A DNA stretch of 17,671 bases from an uncultured Bacilli bacterium (lineage in GTDB: Bacteria; Bacillota_I; Bacilli_A; RF39; UBA660). How positions within the stretch are numbered: position 1 is the stretch's first letter; each line of letters begins with the position of its first letter. The notes beneath the pieces are model-generated. The model was not told the origin of the DNA. It was given only the letters and a program-made list of their open reading frames with translations, and made no database searches. The stretch covers positions 1 to 17,671 of the forward strand of contig CANRDA010000012.1 of the NCBI GenBank assembly GCA_947629285.1, given 5' to 3'. Shown here piece after piece: positions 1 to 6,859 of the stretch. The position numbers were made by a program, and so were the translations under genes.

Positions 1-40
1 ATAGAAATAGAATGGAACATTGAATTTTAAGAAATAATGA

Positions 41-604
41 TATTTTTGGACTTTTCCTATTCCTGCACATGGAGGTCTTGACCCGGGCACTATTTATAAA
101 AACATATATGAAAAGGACATAAATTTAGAAATAGTTAAAAAATTAGAAAATGTACTTGAAAGTGAAGGCGCAATAGTATATTTAACAAGATATGGAGACT
201 ATGATTTAAGTAAAAACTATACTGGCTCAAGAAAGAAAAGTGACCTTAATAATAGGGCAAAAATAATCAATGAATCTAATGCAGATATTTATATATCTAT
301 ACATTTAAATTCTATTAGTTCATCTACTTGGAGTGGCGCACAAGTATTCTTTGACGATGTTAATGATAAAAATATTGATATTGCTAAACTAATGCAAGAA
401 CAACTTAAAAAAGATTTAAAAACAACAAGAGAGATTAAAGAGATAAGTACAATGCTTATGAATAGAAAAATAACTGTTCCGGGCGTTTTAATTGAAGCAG
501 GATTCTTATCTAATCCAAATGATAGATATTTACTTCAAAAGCCTGATTATCAATTAAAAATTGCAAATTCTATAAAAGAAGGAATAATAAAATATTTTAA
601 TTAG
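41..604 (+). CDS. cwlD: N-acetylmuramoyl-L-alanine amidase, CwlD-like (5' end missing)
   Basis: This is a zinc-dependent Amidase_3 enzyme that cleaves the bond between N-acetylmuramic acid and the stem peptide. In spore formers the CwlD member, with PdaA, makes muramic-delta-lactam in the cortex. An open frame reads from 41 to the TAA at 602-604. It carries the HGGLDPGT motif (first zinc histidine at 68-70), a YEKDINLE segment with the expected zinc glutamate, a SIHLNS motif with the second histidine, and VPGVLIEAGFLSN with the catalytic glutamate. Stops at 35-40 and the absence of any ATG, GTG or TTG before the first motif mean that the signal or membrane anchor and the start codon cannot be seen. 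An internal ATG at 392 would leave out two zinc ligands and is not credible as the start. The CwlD assignment rests on the dacB-spmAB context; another sporulation amidase is possible. Confidence 0.72.
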   Translation, partial: YFWTFPIPAHGGLDPGTIYKNIYEKDINLEIVKKLENVLESEGAIVYLTRYGDYDLSKNYTGSRKKSDLNNRAKIINESNADIYISIHLNSISSSTWSGAQVFFDDVNDKNIDIAKLMQEQLKKDLKTTREIKEISTMLMNRKITVPGVLIEAGFLSNPNDRYLLQKPDYQLKIANSIKEGIIKYFN

Positions 605-618
605 TTTGTACATATACT
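590..618 (+). promoter_or_regulatory. Sigma-E-like promoter of dacB-spmA-spmB
   Basis: AAATATT (590-596) and CATATACT (611-618) are separated by 14 bp. They resemble the B. subtilis sigma-E consensus (KMATATT, 14-15 bp, CATACANT). No sigma-A -35 stands at the matching distance. In B. subtilis dacB-spmA-spmB belongs to the mother-cell sigma-E regulon, which supports the reading. The -10 lies 15 nt before the dacB start, the same distance as several other promoters in this window. Confidence 0.5.
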
Positions 619-633
619 TTTTTAGGTGAAAAT

Positions 634-1713
634 ATGAAAAAATTTATACTTTTATTACTATTATTAATCCCTCTTAAAATAAATGCGATAGAAACTAGTG
701 CGAGAAGTGCGATACTTATGGATATAGATACTAATAGAATACTTTATGAAAAGAATATACACGAAGTTAGGAGTGTTGCTAGTATATCTAAAATAATGAC
801 AGCGGTAGTTGCAATAGAATCAGGAAAATTCGATGATAAAGTTATAGTTGGAGATGAAATAAATGATGCATATGGCTCTGGAATTTATATAAAAGTAGGG
901 GAAGAACTAACATTAAGAGATTTACTATATGGACTAATGCTTAGAAGTGGGAATGATGCAGCTCTTGCTATTGCTAAATATGTAGGTGGTAGTGTGGATG
1001 AATTTGTAGTTATGATGAACGAAAAGGCTAAAGAACTTAAAATGACTAATACAACATTCAATAATCCTAGTGGGCTTGACCAAGATAAAGGTAATTATTC
1101 AACTGCTTATGATATGGCAATACTAACTAGTTATGCCATGAAACTAGATGATTATAAAACTATTACAGGTACTAAAAAATATACTTTAACTACTAATAAA
1201 AATACATATAGTTGGATTAATAAAAACAAACTACTTTCTTTATATAAATATTCAACAGGTGGTAAAACTGGATTTACTGAAATAGCAAAAAGAACTTTAG
1301 TATCTACTGCCTCTAAAGACAATATTAATCTTGTAGTAGTAACTCTAAATGATGGTAATGACTGGTCTGACCATCAATCACTATTTGAATATGGATTTAA
1401 TAACTATACTAATATAAAAATGCTTAATAAAGGAAAGTTAAATATATATGATGAAAAATATTATAGTGATTACGAATTATATATAAATAACGATTATAGT
1501 TACTTAATTCAAAATAACGAGCAAAACAGTCTACTAATAAAATACGAATTAGAGAAAGTTAGAAACATTAAATCTAATACAAAAGTAGGAGTTATAAAAG
1601 TATATTTAGGAGATAAAATAATACACGAAGAAGATATATATGTTAAAGAATTAAAAAAAGTTAAAAAATCTATATTTCAAAAAATAAAGGATTGGTTTAA
1701 CAGTTTATGGTAA
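634..1713 (+). CDS. dacB: Sporulation D-alanyl-D-alanine carboxypeptidase (PBP5*/DacB type)
   Basis: This secreted serine DD-carboxypeptidase trims the terminal D-Ala from peptidoglycan stem peptides and so limits cross-linking of the spore cortex. The protein has 359 residues; B. subtilis DacB has about 380. A signal peptide covers residues 1-18 (MKKF, a leucine run, then INA). The three active-site motifs of the family are intact: SISK at 50-53 with the acylated Ser50, SGN at 105-107, and KTG at 211-213. A C-terminal beta domain follows, and the basic, aromatic tail (KIKDWFNSLW) looks like the amphipathic membrane anchor of this family. The start follows AGGTGA at 624-629. The 3' end overlaps spmA by 7 nt. 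DacF is a close relative; the spmA-spmB neighbours favour DacB. Confidence 0.9.
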   Translation: MKKFILLLLLLIPLKINAIETSARSAILMDIDTNRILYEKNIHEVRSVASISKIMTAVVAIESGKFDDKVIVGDEINDAYGSGIYIKVGEELTLRDLLYGLMLRSGNDAALAIAKYVGGSVDEFVVMMNEKAKELKMTNTTFNNPSGLDQDKGNYSTAYDMAILTSYAMKLDDYKTITGTKKYTLTTNKNTYSWINKNKLLSLYKYSTGGKTGFTEIAKRTLVSTASKDNINLVVVTLNDGNDWSDHQSLFEYGFNNYTNIKMLNKGKLNIYDEKYYSDYELYINNDYSYLIQNNEQNSLLIKYELEKVRNIKSNTKVGVIKVYLGDKIIHEEDIYVKELKKVKKSIFQKIKDWFNSLW

Positions 1714-2288
1714 ATATTGTATGGCTTGTTTTAATAGTTGTAGGTATTTCATATGGCTTTTTTACTAATAATTTAGAAACTGTAAATAGTACAATAGTAG
1801 ATAGTACAAAAATAAGTTTAGATATGTTATTTAAAATATTTCCAGTAATTGCTCTTTGGATGGGACTTACTAAAATAGCAGAAAAATCTCATCTACTAGA
1901 AAAACTTTCAAATAAACTTTCATTTGTACTAACAAAAATATTTCCAGAAATACCTAAAGGGCATGAGTCTTTAAGTTTAATTGCAAGTAATATGATTGCA
2001 AATATATTTGGACTTGGAAGTGCGGCTACCCCATTTGGACTTAAAGCAATGTCCTCTCTTCAAAAACTAAATAAAAAGAAAGATACTGCGTCCCGTTCTA
2101 TGATAACATTCTTAGTAATAAATACGAGTGGATTAACTATAATACCTACAACAATTATTTCACTTAGAATGATGTATGGAAGTTTAGAGCCAACTAAAAT
2201 AGTATTTGCTTGTATACTAAGTACACTATTTGCAACTTTAGGCGGCTTTATTATAGATAGAATACTAGCAAGGAGGTATAAAAATTAA
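1707..2288 (+). CDS. spmA: Spore maturation protein A
   Basis: SpmA is a membrane protein of the nucleoside-recognition (Gate) family, needed together with SpmB for full dehydration of the spore core; its transported substrate is unknown. The protein has 193 residues, close to the 196 of B. subtilis. It has several hydrophobic segments (about 1-20, 35-55, 95-110, 130-155, 165-185). The segment NMIANIFGLGSAATPFGLKAM is the family's typical conserved stretch. It starts within the last codons of dacB, which implies translational coupling. Its final codons contain a perfect AGGAGG (2271-2276) that can serve as ribosome-binding site for spmB. Confidence 0.9.
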   Translation: MVNIVWLVLIVVGISYGFFTNNLETVNSTIVDSTKISLDMLFKIFPVIALWMGLTKIAEKSHLLEKLSNKLSFVLTKIFPEIPKGHESLSLIASNMIANIFGLGSAATPFGLKAMSSLQKLNKKKDTASRSMITFLVINTSGLTIIPTTIISLRMMYGSLEPTKIVFACILSTLFATLGGFIIDRILARRYKN

Positions 2289-2805
2289 TTTTTTATCTAA
2301 TTTAGTAATACCTTTAATGGTAGTATTTATAGTAGTTTATGGATTTATAAAAAAAATAGATATATATGATACCTTTATAGAAGGAGTTAAAGAGAGTTTT
2401 TCTTGTATATTAAATCTATTTCCTACATTTATTGCTATGATACTGGCTGTTAATTTGTTTATTAATAGTGGCGTGTTAGACTTTATACTCTCTTTCTTTT
2501 CCCCTTTGTTTACTCTAATAAAAGTTCCAGTAGAAATACTTCCTTTAGCCCTTGTTAGACCTATTTCAGGGAGTGCTTCTTTAGCATACCTAAACAGTAT
2601 TTTTGCAACACACGGTCCAGATAGCTTTCTGGGATTACTTGGAAGTGTTATACAAGGATGTACGGATACTACCTTTTATGTAATAACTTTGTATTTTGGA
2701 AGTATTGGTATAAAAAAAATAAGATATAGTTTGTTTGCAAGTCTATTTGCAGATTTAGTTGGAATAATTGCAAGTATTATAATAGTTAATTTACTTTTTA
2801 CTTGA
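2284..2805 (+). CDS. spmB: Spore maturation protein B, probable AUU start
   Basis: SpmB is the partner of SpmA in spore-core dehydration and also carries the Gate domain. The first ATG in frame is at 2317 (162 residues) but has no ribosome-binding site, and it falls inside the first membrane helix. The frame upstream encodes INFLSNLVIPLMVVF, which matches the way SpmB proteins normally begin (a short N-terminus ending in IPxxxVF). The ATT at 2284-2286 lies 7 nt after AGGAGG and shares a T with the spmA stop TAA, so I place the start there (173 residues; B. subtilis has 178). The core contains PLALVRPISGSASLAYL and IQGCTDTTFYVITLYFG, both typical of SpmB. It ends in TGA. Confidence 0.87.
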   Translation: MNFLSNLVIPLMVVFIVVYGFIKKIDIYDTFIEGVKESFSCILNLFPTFIAMILAVNLFINSGVLDFILSFFSPLFTLIKVPVEILPLALVRPISGSASLAYLNSIFATHGPDSFLGLLGSVIQGCTDTTFYVITLYFGSIGIKKIRYSLFASLFADLVGIIASIIIVNLLFT

Positions 2806-2818
2806 AATAATGTATAAT
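2790..2818 (+). promoter_or_regulatory. Sigma-A promoter of rluB
   Basis: TTTACT (2790-2795) and TATAAT (2813-2818) are separated by 17 bp. The promoter lies inside and just after the end of spmB and would give rluB vegetative expression independent of the sporulation operon. The predicted RNA begins only about 9 nt before the start codon. Confidence 0.5.
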
Positions 2819-2833
2819 ATTTTTGGTGATTTT

Positions 2834-3553
2834 ATGGAACGTTTACAAAAGATTATTGCAAGTAAAGGATACTGTTCTAGGAGAAAAGCAGAAGAATTAA
2901 TTAGTAAGGGCAAAGTTAAAGTAAATGGAAGTGTAATAAAAGAGTTAGGATATAAAGCAGATTATAGCGACTTTATAGAAGTAGAAGGAAATCCCTTGAG
3001 TGATAAAGAGGATAAAGTATACTATTTACTAAATAAGCCAAGAGGAGTAGTTACAAGTTCTAGTGATGATAAAGGTAGAAAGACAGTAGTTGATTTAATT
3101 AATACAGATAAAAGAATTTACCCTGTTGGAAGACTTGACTATGATACAACAGGATTACTTATACTTACAAACGATGGAGATTTGACTAACTATTTAACTC
3201 ATCCTAAAAATAATATAGAAAAAGTATATGTAGCAAAAATAAAAGGATTAATAACTAAAGAAGAATTAAAAGTGCTTTCAAATGGAGTTATAGTAGATGG
3301 TAAAAAGACTAGTAAGTGCAAAGGAAAAATACTTAGGACAGATAAAAAGAATAACACCAGTGTAGTAGAGTTAATTATACACGAAGGTCGCAATCATCAA
3401 GTTAAGAAAATGTTTGAGGCTATCGGTTATGATGTACTCAAATTAAAAAGAGAGAGTGTTGCCTTTTTAACTTTAGATGGCGTTAAATCTGGTGAATATA
3501 GAGAGTTAAGTATTAAAGAAGTTAAAAAACTATATGGAGAAAAGAATGGTTAA
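2834..3553 (+). CDS. rluB: 23S rRNA pseudouridine synthase, RluB/RsuA family
   Basis: This enzyme isomerises a uridine to pseudouridine in rRNA (U2605-type position of 23S rRNA for RluB). The protein has 239 residues. An N-terminal S4 RNA-binding domain (ERLQKIIASKGYCSRRKAEELI, about residues 2-60) precedes the synthase domain, which holds the catalytic aspartate in GRLDYDTTGLLILTNDGDL and a conserved EGRNHQVKKMFEAIG near the C-terminus. I chose the ATG at 2834, behind GGTGAT, over an ATG at 2810 that would place the promoter -10 box inside the gene. Synteny dacB-spmA-spmB-rluB is the same as in Bacillus. RsuA, which acts on 16S rRNA, is the main alternative. Confidence 0.88.
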   Translation: MERLQKIIASKGYCSRRKAEELISKGKVKVNGSVIKELGYKADYSDFIEVEGNPLSDKEDKVYYLLNKPRGVVTSSSDDKGRKTVVDLINTDKRIYPVGRLDYDTTGLLILTNDGDLTNYLTHPKNNIEKVYVAKIKGLITKEELKVLSNGVIVDGKKTSKCKGKILRTDKKNNTSVVELIIHEGRNHQVKKMFEAIGYDVLKLKRESVAFLTLDGVKSGEYRELSIKEVKKLYGEKNG

Positions 3554-3555
3554 AC

Positions 3556-3591
3556 AAAAAAATGATGATTGTTATGCTTCATCATTTTTAA
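3556..3591. terminator. Bidirectional terminator between rluB and the 330-residue protein gene
   Basis: AAAAATGATGA (3558-3568) and TCATCATTTTT (3579-3589) form a perfect 11-bp stem with a 10-nt loop. There is a T run after the stem on each strand. On the minus strand the hairpin includes the last codons and stop of the gene ending at 3572. Confidence 0.8.
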
Positions 3592-4564
3592 TTGCTTTAA
3601 ATTTATTATAATTTTCTTTTAAACTATCTCTATAATCTATCTTGCCTAAGTGTTTTTCGTATTCAATAATCCATTCATCTATTAAATCACGGTTTTCTAG
3701 CATTCCTAATAATACGTATTCTTTAATTTCAATACTTCTTTCTATATAATTCTTTTGAAAATAAGAAACGGCATGGTCGAATTCTTGTAAATCCAAATAA
3801 ATATTTACAATCGTTTTAGTAAAAAAGTTAATATCTTCCTTAAGATAATACTCTTTACTATATGTTGCCTTTTTATCATGTTTTAAGAGTGCTAAATCGT
3901 CTTTTAACTTTAATACTTTCGCTTTTAATATATCTATTGATAAAATCCTAGATTCTTTTGTATTTAAACTTCCTAAAAAAGTATAAGAAAGTGACATTCT
4001 AAGTTCTGTTGGATCTGACTCTACATCTAATAAATTAATACAATATTCTAAGTTTTCTTTATTATAACCATTAACTAATTTTCTCATTATAATCATATTT
4101 AAAAATTCATATTGTGGTATCTGAATAGCACGAAATGTTTCAAAGTTAGAAAATAATAAATAATTGGTACTATGACTTAACATTCTAAATATTAAACGTA
4201 ACAAATTAGTGGCTCTAATACCTTCATCTGTTGTAGGGTCAATTTTAATTAAATCTTTTACCCATTTTTTTACTTTAAATCTCCATTTAGATCTTTCTGA
4301 TTTTGGAATTATCTTATTTGGAACATAGTATAACTCTTTATAAGCACAGTCAACAAAAAAATTTATTTGTCCTTCTAATTCATCAATAGAAAGATTATCC
4401 TCTTGTTTTTTAATAACTTTATTATTTATATTTAAAATGTAAGAATCAATATCATAATCTTCTTTTTTACTTTTTGGAATTCTTTTATATAATTCAATAA
4501 TTATTTTATCCTTTTCATCACTACTATATTTTTTAATTTCTTTTTTTAAATCATTAACTAACAT
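3572..4564 (-). CDS. Uncharacterised helical protein, 330 residues
   Basis: I do not recognise this family. The protein is hydrophilic, lysine-rich and apparently all-helical, with no signal peptide, membrane segment or metal motif. The second half (about 170-310) reads like stacked helical pairs of the TPR/HEAT kind, for example NIYLDLQEFDHAVSYFQKNY, a typical TPR-like helix turn, so a scaffold or protein-binding role is possible (inference). An aromatic-rich stretch (FVDCAYKELYYVPNKIIP, about 71-88) precedes a basic segment (about 90-105). It is the second gene after the SEC-C gene, 26 nt away on the same strand. Its ribosome-binding site is a run of nine G, 6 nt before the ATG, which is unusual in this AT-rich DNA and prone to slippage. 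The stop lies in the shared terminator with rluB. Confidence 0.8.
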   Translation of the reverse strand: MLVNDLKKEIKKYSSDEKDKIIIELYKRIPKSKKEDYDIDSYILNINNKVIKKQEDNLSIDELEGQINFFVDCAYKELYYVPNKIIPKSERSKWRFKVKKWVKDLIKIDPTTDEGIRATNLLRLIFRMLSHSTNYLLFSNFETFRAIQIPQYEFLNMIIMRKLVNGYNKENLEYCINLLDVESDPTELRMSLSYTFLGSLNTKESRILSIDILKAKVLKLKDDLALLKHDKKATYSKEYYLKEDINFFTKTIVNIYLDLQEFDHAVSYFQKNYIERSIEIKEYVLLGMLENRDLIDEWIIEYEKHLGKIDYRDSLKENYNKFKAIKNDEA

Positions 4565-4570
4565 AAAATT

Positions 4571-4579
4571 CCCCCCCCC
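4571..4579 (-). repeat. G9 homopolymer acting as ribosome-binding site
   Basis: On the minus strand TAGGGGGGGGGAATTTTATG places nine consecutive G as the only possible Shine-Dalgarno sequence for the 330-residue protein. Changing tract length by slipped-strand mispairing would alter the spacing or strength of initiation. Confidence 0.8.
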
Positions 4580-4590
4580 TATCTAATGTT

Positions 4591-6504
4591 TTATTTACCA
4601 CAACACTTTTTATATTTTTTTCCACTTCCGCAAGGACAAGGCTCATTTCTTCCTATTTTTTCATTCTTAATTTTATTATTGTTTTTTTCTAAAGAAGTAT
4701 AACCATTGTATGTCCAAACTGGAATAACACCCTTATTTGCCTTATATAATTCTAATATTTCTCTCTTTTCACTTGATTTAATTTCAATACTTAAACTTTC
4801 TAAAATATCATTTAAAATATCTTCATTAAACGCACCATTCCTGATACATGTAATAACTATTCCAAATAATTCACTCGTAAGTTTAAGTTTATCAATCATT
4901 AATTCTTCTAGCTTTTCGTAAAATTCATAATATAAATCTAATTGAACTTCATCTATTCTTTTATATTTTGGGAATGAATTTTTAATATAGATAAAAGATT
5001 TTATATCGTCAATTGTAAAATTTGAAATACATGTATAGTATTTATCTATAATATTTATTTCAATAGATTCACATATTTCATCTAATTCTTTAATAGATAA
5101 ATCAAGATTGTGGTACTGATTCAATAATTCTCTTAGTTTTTCTTTTTCAATAATTCCGTTTATTTCTAAATATCCATTAACTAAATTTTTAACATCATTT
5201 CCTTGATATGCAGTTTTTCTTAATATTTCTACTATATCATTTGGTATAAAACATTTAACCTCATCTTTATCTTTGTAAGAAAATATAAATCCATTTTCAA
5301 GTAGTGCGGAATCAGTATCTCTATACAATATTGAACCATTATAATCTAAAAGATCTTCTATTTCAAATTCATCTAAATAGCTTAATTCATCATTTAAGTT
5401 ATCTAAAATATTTTTTACTAAATCCTTTTTGCTTTTGGCATTATAATTTTCGTTTATTACATTATAAACTTCATTTGGTATAGACTTAATAACATCCTCG
5501 AGATTTCCTTTCGGTTTTTCCTTAAGAGCCATATTGGTAAAATAATCAATAGTAGCTTCATTTTTAGTCTTACCATCTAGACACCAAAATCTTATATAAT
5601 CTTCATTTTCTATTATTAAATCATCGATTTTTGTTCTTTCTTTTTTTGAAAGATTATATTCTTCTAAAATTTCTTCTGGAAATGATGGACTGATAAGTAT
5701 ACATGATAAAATACCACTACAAAATTTTTTGTTTTTAGGTGTTAAAATAGCATTAACTTTATCAATCATGTCTAATATAAAAAAGTTATAATTAGTTATC
5801 TCTGATGTAGTTAATTTAACAAAATCTTGATTATTTTTTATACCGATAAAATCAATGATTTCATCAAAAATTTCATCCTCTTTTAGCTCGTATAATCCTA
5901 AATAGTCCTTATAGTTTTTTATTCCCATGTTATTTATCACATAGTCTATTTCATCTTTAGTGGTATTTATTTTGTAATAATTTAAAATTAAATCGACAAC
6001 GATTTCTTTTTTTACTATTCCTAAAGACATTATATAAGCAAATAATATATCTTTAATATTGGATACAATTATTTCCTTTTCATGATTCTTTTGAAAATCA
6101 TTATATATTTCTATTAATTCTTTTGGAACTATATATTTTATTATGTTTTTTTCTTTAAATCCAAATACATAGCCACAACAAAGAAACTCGGCGTCTGGCT
6201 TTACAGTATCATTTTCTATTATTTTCTCTATAATATCTCTATTACCATCAATACTATAAAGCATATCATTGAAACCAATTTTTATATTTCTTTGTAAAAA
6301 TTTTATTTTATCGTCTTTTGACATATTGCCATTTAAATTCCTGTTGTTTTCTTTAAGAGAATAAACAAAATATATTTCGTTTAATATTTCATCATTAATA
6401 TTTTCTAAACATTCTTTAAGAGAATAAACAGGAGATTTATTCGTAATAAAGTGTTCACTTTTAATAATTAAATCACGATATTTTTCAAATGTTTTCTCTA
6501 ACAT
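4591..6504 (-). CDS. SEC-C zinc-motif protein with a duplicated helical module
   Basis: The protein has 637 residues and no close family that I recognise. The C-terminus (617-636) is a SEC-C zinc motif, GRNEPCPCGSGKKYKKCC, with Cys623, Cys625, Cys634 and Cys635. In SecA this motif binds zinc and contacts SecB or ribosomes; in many other proteins it is an accessory module. The rest consists of two copies of one ~280-residue module (about 28-320 and 334-605). Matching landmarks are CCGYVFGFKEKNIIKYIVPKE (109-129) with LENGFIFSYKDKDEVKCFIPND (402-423), and IENEDYIRFWCLDGKT (298-313) with YKANKGVIPVWTYNGYT (587-603). No membrane segments are seen. Translation starts after GAGGAG. It is the first gene of the pair with the 330-residue protein. 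The function is unknown; the duplication suggests a binding scaffold (inference). Confidence 0.82.
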   Translation of the reverse strand: MLEKTFEKYRDLIIKSEHFITNKSPVYSLKECLENINDEILNEIYFVYSLKENNRNLNGNMSKDDKIKFLQRNIKIGFNDMLYSIDGNRDIIEKIIENDTVKPDAEFLCCGYVFGFKEKNIIKYIVPKELIEIYNDFQKNHEKEIIVSNIKDILFAYIMSLGIVKKEIVVDLILNYYKINTTKDEIDYVINNMGIKNYKDYLGLYELKEDEIFDEIIDFIGIKNNQDFVKLTTSEITNYNFFILDMIDKVNAILTPKNKKFCSGILSCILISPSFPEEILEEYNLSKKERTKIDDLIIENEDYIRFWCLDGKTKNEATIDYFTNMALKEKPKGNLEDVIKSIPNEVYNVINENYNAKSKKDLVKNILDNLNDELSYLDEFEIEDLLDYNGSILYRDTDSALLENGFIFSYKDKDEVKCFIPNDIVEILRKTAYQGNDVKNLVNGYLEINGIIEKEKLRELLNQYHNLDLSIKELDEICESIEINIIDKYYTCISNFTIDDIKSFIYIKNSFPKYKRIDEVQLDLYYEFYEKLEELMIDKLKLTSELFGIVITCIRNGAFNEDILNDILESLSIEIKSSEKREILELYKANKGVIPVWTYNGYTSLEKNNNKIKNEKIGRNEPCPCGSGKKYKKCCGK

Positions 6505-6526
6505 AACCTAAACTCCTCATATAAAT

Positions 6527-6553
6527 TAAAAGACTAAGTTAAGCTTAGTCTTT
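6527..6553 (-). terminator. Hairpin after ferredoxin gene (terminator or attenuator)
   Basis: AAAGACTAAG (6529-6538) and CTTAGTCTTT (6544-6553) form a perfect 10-bp stem with a 5-nt loop. Read on the minus strand it is followed by a short, broken T run, so termination of the ferredoxin transcript may be partial. I see no clear promoter between it and the SEC-C gene, so read-through could feed that gene. Confidence 0.6.
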
Positions 6554-6565
6554 ATATGTTATATT

Positions 6566-6760
6566 TTAATCCTTAACTTCTTCAATTGCTCCTGTTGGGC
6601 AACCTTCTTTTGCATCTATTGCATCTTCTTTTAATTCTTCGTTAACCTCATCTACAATAACTCCTGCAAGACCATCATCTTCTATTTCGAATACTTCAGG
6701 GCATACTGCTTGACAAGCTCCACACCCAATACATAAATCTTTATTTACTTTTAACTTCAT
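6566..6760 (-). CDS. fer: Ferredoxin, single [4Fe-4S] cluster
   Basis: This is a small, acidic cytoplasmic electron carrier of 64 residues. The cluster ligands are in CIGCGACQAVCP (first three cysteines, CxxCxxC arrangement) and in GCPTGAIEE near the C-terminus (fourth cysteine). The fourth-cysteine region has no second CxxCxxC motif, so one [4Fe-4S] cluster is expected, as in B. subtilis Fer. I use the ATG at 6760, 3 nt after a strong GGAGGTA, rather than upstream in-frame ATG codons that would put the -10 box inside the coding region. The gene is divergent from the tail-anchored protein gene. A redox partner is not visible here. Confidence 0.92.
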   Translation of the reverse strand: MKLKVNKDLCIGCGACQAVCPEVFEIEDDGLAGVIVDEVNEELKEDAIDAKEGCPTGAIEEVKD

Positions 6761-6776
6761 AACTACCTCCATATCA

Positions 6777-6805
6777 ATTATAAATAAATTATATGAAAAA
6801 AGCAA
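6777..6805 (-). promoter_or_regulatory. Sigma-A promoter of the ferredoxin gene
   Basis: On the minus strand TTGCTT (6805-6800) and TATAAT (6782-6777) are separated by exactly 17 bp. The predicted RNA begins about 10 nt before the ATG, just ahead of GGAGG. Confidence 0.7.
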
Positions 6806-6813
6806 GTAAAATA

Positions 6814-6842
6814 TTTTAATATTTAAAAAAGTGTGATATATT
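6814..6842 (+). promoter_or_regulatory. Extended -10 promoter of the tail-anchored protein gene
   Basis: TATATT (6837-6842) is preceded by TGA, an extended -10 (TGn). The -35 region (TTTTAA, 6814-6819) is weak. It is divergent from the ferredoxin promoter, whose -35 lies 9 bp away. Confidence 0.45.
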
Positions 6843-6859
6843 ATTATTAGGGTGATAGT

